From Paramecium sonneborni (Eukaryota > Ciliophora > Oligohymenophorea > Peniculida > Parameciidae): a DNA stretch of 64,000 bases. A program made the translations under genes and the position numbers. The stretch covers positions 1-64,000 of the forward strand of contig CAJJDN010000185.1 of the NCBI GenBank assembly GCA_905182985.1, written 5' to 3'. This document shows, one piece after another, positions 60,226 through 64,000 of this stretch. Every line of letters starts with the position of its first letter. The stretch's first letter is position 1. Under the pieces are notes generated by a model, which did no database searches, was not told where the DNA came from, and was given only the letters and a program-made list of their open reading frames with translations.

Positions 60226-61914
60226 TCATCTTTATCGATTATCTCTTGTAATTACTCTTTCTTCTACAACTGCCTGTTATGCTGGTATCATCATGTAATA
60301 TTGCATTTACATAGTTTACATTTACAGTTATCTTTAATAAGCCACTATAAATAAAGAAAAGATAATTAGTATAAGTGTTAAATTTACCTTATTCTTCTGG
60401 AGTTCTAAACTCTGGCATTGTTTACTATGGAGCCATTTCATTGTTGGTTATTTAATAATTAGCTAAAGCATTCGGAGGATTAATCAACAATGGACTAGAG
60501 TAATTAAATTTTAATTTACGTTGGTATATTAATTGTACTAGGATCTACACAAGTTTTAGCAAAGTAAGCTCTATTTATTATGATATATAAATTACTTTTT
60601 AGCTCCTTCTAATAATGTTTCTATTTCTCTAATTGCTATATTTAATTATTCTTCAGTTCCACTTAAAACAAATGCTTTATGATCAGGTCTTACTTAATAA
60701 TCAGGACTTTAAGTAATAGCAACAAAAGCTCCACTTCTTTCACTAATTGCTTTAATAGTAACTCCTTTTTTTCCAATGATTAATGCTACAAATTAATCAT
60801 GTACTTGGAATTCTATTTTTTTAGCACCTGGAGCTGTTCTAACTTTTCTTTGAGTATCAATAATTTCTTATAATAAACCCTAACATTTTTTGACACAATC
60901 AGGATCTCCAACAATAAATACATTTCTAGTTTAAGATCCAGGAGCAGAATCAGCAGCAACTTAAACATTTTTACATCCAGATTTTTCTTTTAATTATTAA
61001 ATAGTTTCTCCTTTAACACCAATAACTAATCCTACAAATTCATTTGGAACTGGATAAACATAAGCATCTTTGCTAGGTGGTCCATACGGAGTAGTCATAG
61101 ATAAATCACTAGGATCTAAACTGCCTGTTTATGCTATTGGTTATGCTGTTGTAGGAGTCTATTACGATTAAGCAATCAATTTCATTTATTCTTATCTATA
61201 TCTTTATACTAGAATCATTATTCATTACTATTACATTCATCAGCATCAGCTAATAATATTCTTTCTATTCTATCACATGCATTTGCTGCTTATTAGGGAG
61301 TCTCTGCTACTACCAAAACATGTAAATCTTCATCATCATCAGGTTAAGGTGGTTATTCAGGCTTTTAAGACCCTCTGCCTCTAACCAATATTTTCGCACC
61401 TGTCTCTTCTTCCAATTTTTTTTAACTCACACCTTTTGGTCCAATTATTAAACCTATATAATTAAAGGACAAATCAGGAGGAATCTTAATCTTTCTTCTT
61501 ACTTTTGTTGGGTCATTAAGCATTTTTAATATTGTAGGATTCATACCAGGTACCTTTAATAAGTAATTACACTTACAAATGTATATTGCATCTATGTTTA
61601 CATTGTGTGAGACTATGGAACAATTAAAGCTTGAGCAGCTAAAAATTTATATATCTTCTACTTTGTGGTGTTGCAGATGTTTTCGGATTATTGTACATAT
61701 CTCTCAAAAAATCATCTGTATTCCCAGTTTTTGGTTGTGATGCTACTCCCCAACCAGTTGATCTTCCCATTCCTGTCTCTGCTTTCTTTCTATCTCTTTC
61801 TTTCGATTTTGATTATTTTCTCTCTTTTGATCTAGATCTTTGTTTTTCTTTTGATTTAGATCTATTCTTCTTTTTTGGGGTCCTTGATCTTGATTACTTT
61901 TTCCCTTTTCCCAT
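60226..61914 (-). CDS. RS-rich protein with three KH domains (FUBP/KSRP- or SF1-like)
   Basis: RNA-binding protein of about 510 residues. The N-terminal 55 residues are an RS/KS-rich tract (KEKQRSRSKERKQSKSKERD), typical of splicing factors. After a 23-nt intron come three KH domains with the GxxG loop: IGLIIGPKGVSQKKLEEETG, VGLVIGVKGETIQQLKEKSG and VALIIGKKGVTIKAISERSG. The C-terminal tail is Pro/Gln/Asn-rich (LLINPPNALANYQITNNEMA) and ends EERVITRDNRQR. About seven introns of 22-43 nt restore the frame. The first KH, preceded by NPTILKMLNDPTKVRRKI, recalls SF1/branch-point binding protein, but three KH in tandem fit the FUBP/KSRP group better. A role in splicing or mRNA regulation is inferred. 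Confidence 0.85.
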
Positions 61915-62870
61915 ATTATTTTTATTTAAAATATTGCTTTAATTTTTAACATTAATTTATAAATGGATATACAATTAATCTTTAACATTAAAATTAAGTT
62001 TTCCATTTTTAACAATTACATATATATCATTCCATTATTATCATTCTTTCATTAATTTAAAAAATCCTTAAATATTTATTATCTTTATTTATTCAACATC
62101 ATTACATAAAAAAATTAAAACCTTTTATCAGCTTTCTGATTTTAGGGGGAAATGTTCATAAAATATTTTTAATTTTAAAATTTAATTCCATTGCAAAATA
62201 AAATCTTATATTTAAACATCTTGCTAATATTTTTATTTATAAAAAGTGATAAATTTTGAAGATGTTAAACCTAATTGATTTAAGTTTAGATGATTAAATA
62301 TTCTAAAAACAATTTGTATTTGTGTGTTTCTCATATAAGTAGCATTGATTTTATATAATATTTAATTATATAACATGTATTTATGTGAAATATTTAGAAA
62401 AATAATATTATTAATTTAAAATTTTGGCTATAATCTCTTAATTAATTGCTATATAAAAATTTATATATATAATTAATAATAATTTATAAATTCTAGGCAT
62501 CTTAAGCTAGTTCACAATAAAATCATAAAATCTATTCATTATTTATATTCAGGGGTTGTGCAAATGAAAATATAAAAAAATAATTTTTGTTGGAACATAT
62601 ATTTAAAAGAGAATTATAAATTAAATATTGAGGAAAGCAAATTCAATAATAAATAAAGTGAGATGATTATCACACATATGGAATTAATTACTTAAAGTTT
62701 AATAATTATATTTATTTTTACAATATTTTTGAATAATATTTTTCATAATAAATACAAATATGGTTGAGTCTCTAATAAAGTCTGATTTATAATAATTGGA
62801 ATAATAATACTTATATATAAATATTTGTTCTCAATAGATTTCAGTAATTTAATAAATATTATACTTAATT
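61915..62870. other. Intergenic, divergent promoter region
   Basis: Nearly 1 kb of AT-rich DNA between the KH-gene start and the next plus-strand gene. The frame of the next gene is open back to an ATG at 62760, which I regard as a less likely start. No RNA gene or repeat seen. Confidence 0.6.
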
Positions 62871-64000
62871 ATGAATACATAAAAACTTCCTCATTTATAA
62901 TCTCCAAAGAGACCTTAAACGAAAGCAAAAAAGAAATCAATTGCAATGAATTTAACAATAAAAGATTCCTTATAAGAAATATCAACATTTCGAACAACAA
63001 TTTAGAGCAGATCTAACATATAATTATCTCAAACTGATAGACTCAAAACTTACTCTGATGTTTCCTATCTAAATTTTCGAAATGCTCCTTACAAATAGTC
63101 TTCTATCTCATCTCCAAAAATACCCTTAAGCAGTATTGCTAGGGATCCATAATTATACGAATTCGTAAAATTTATCGGTTATATACTTAGCATAGTTAAG
63201 CAAATAAAACTAACATATATACGTCAATAATTAAAGAAAATGTTAAAGGAACATTTATTGACAGTCCATCAGAATTAAAAATGCATGAGAAAACAATTGA
63301 CTTTTCTCCTTTACTCTAAAATATTAAGATACATTAATTTAAATACTACCTTTAATCAATTTTATAACAGGAGTGTAAAACTATCTTTGATACAAAATGT
63401 CCTCCAAATAGACAATAAGCTGTTGATCTATTATTATGGTTTGATAAAATGATTTAAACTTTGAACACTGACAATTTGAGATTGATAACTGATTTAACTA
63501 ATTAATTGTAATTAGTATATTAAACTTGCATGCATGAATTGGCTAGATAAATATCATATGAATGTAAAGAAAGAGGAACTTTATTATTAATTATTTGGAA
63601 TTCATTTGTATCTTTTATAGAAATGCTTATTTCAAATGTTGCAATGAATTTTGAAGAAATGGAAAATTAATCAATTGAAACTGTATCTAGAATTTAAAGA
63701 ACTCAATAAACATTTGTTTAACAATTACAATAAGAAGTTTATTAATTAAAATAAAAAATAGATTAATTAGAATTAGAAAAGTTAGAGTTAAACGATAAAA
63801 ATATATATTTAGCAAAAAAAAATCTTCAATTAACAAACGAAATTAAATTATTAGGCTCTTAATTAGATGAGATGACTGATAATCATAATAAAGTATATAA
63901 TGAATTAATTCAAACAAAATTATAAATAGAAAATCATTCTTCTTAATAAAATCAAACTACATAAAAAATAAAAATAGGAATTCAAGAAGGTCAATCAGTT
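62871..64000 (+). CDS. Axonemal dynein light chain-domain protein (AXDND1/p28-like), partial
   Basis: Runs off the right edge. It starts MNTQKLPHLQSPKRPQTKAK and has KDSLQEISTFRTTIQSRSN and YKQSSISSPKIPLSSIARDP; a 26-nt intron near 63168 joins it to SIIKENVKGTFIDSPSELKM. The diagnostic part is LVYQTCMHELARQISYECKE followed by RGTLLLIIWNSFVSFIEML, matching the axonemal dynein light chain domain of p28/DNALI1 (ELxRQVxxxCxERGxLL). A coiled coil follows (QQEVYQLKQKIDQLELEKLE). The large size and N-terminal region suggest the AXDND1 type rather than the short p28 chain. The ciliary role fits the docking-complex and SPATA17-like genes at 16-22 kb. An in-frame ATG at 62760 is the alternative start. 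Confidence 0.75.

Noticed and set aside
61691..61942. Plus-strand Phe/Asp/Leu-rich frame
   Set aside because: Antisense of the RS-rich N-terminus of the KH-domain protein.

Overview
The window is ciliate somatic (macronuclear) DNA, almost certainly from Paramecium or a very close relative. Three things seen in the sequence point there. TAA and TAG run through clear protein families as glutamine while genes end only at TGA (ciliate code, table 6). Introns are minute, about 19-45 nt with most near 22-30, GT..AG, and removing them repairs the reading frames. Genes are packed on both strands with gaps of 0-400 bp in roughly 77-80% A+T DNA. Because TGA is the only stop, open frames arise easily on both strands, so I accepted a gene only when a family signature, coherent splicing or purine-rich coding composition supported it. 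Exact exon boundaries are by-eye inferences.

Layout. 0-11.6 kb: TauE/SafE-type permease, a large cyclic-nucleotide-binding-domain protein, a La-related protein, an NT-C2 coiled-coil protein and ribosomal protein uL22. 11.8-16 kb: coiled-coil proteins, a small membrane protein and an IF-3-like (organellar) initiation factor. 16-22.4 kb: ciliary block (ODA docking-complex CCDC114/ODA1-like protein, an unknown coiled-coil protein, a centrin/calmodulin-like EF-hand protein and an IQ-motif SPATA17-like protein). 22.4-30 kb: poorly resolved, with an organellar-type methionine aminopeptidase, a small myristoylation-motif protein and a secreted Cys-rich protein. 30-41 kb: unknown protein, VPS10/sortilin, ANP32-like acidic LRR protein, PTPA (PP2A activator), a kinase with a very long N-terminal extension, and a PP2C. 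40-50 kb: RRP12, an ankyrin/kinase pseudogene, a PP2C with a lost metal ligand, a B-box protein and a large unknown. 50-64 kb: PH-like/CaMK-type kinase, tRNA-Val(AAC), a guanylate-binding-protein-like protein with a ruined P-loop, TATA-binding protein, a Q/P-rich coiled-coil protein, an ER-type DnaJ, a three-KH RNA-binding protein and a partial axonemal-dynein-light-chain-domain protein at the right edge.

Two direct duplications of about 1.1 kb (6865-7989/7991-9115 and 18892-19975/19977-21060) each flank a single N. The copies looked identical wherever I compared them. They are best read as contig overlaps left unmerged by the assembler, so each affected gene exists once. There are no CRISPR arrays, bacterial operons or recognisable transposons. 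Ciliary genes (docking complex, SPATA17-like, EF-hand, axonemal dynein light chain domain), phosphorylation genes (two or three kinases, two PP2Cs, PTPA) and RNA/translation genes (uL22, IF-3, RRP12, LARP, TBP, KH protein, tRNA-Val) are interleaved rather than grouped in operons.
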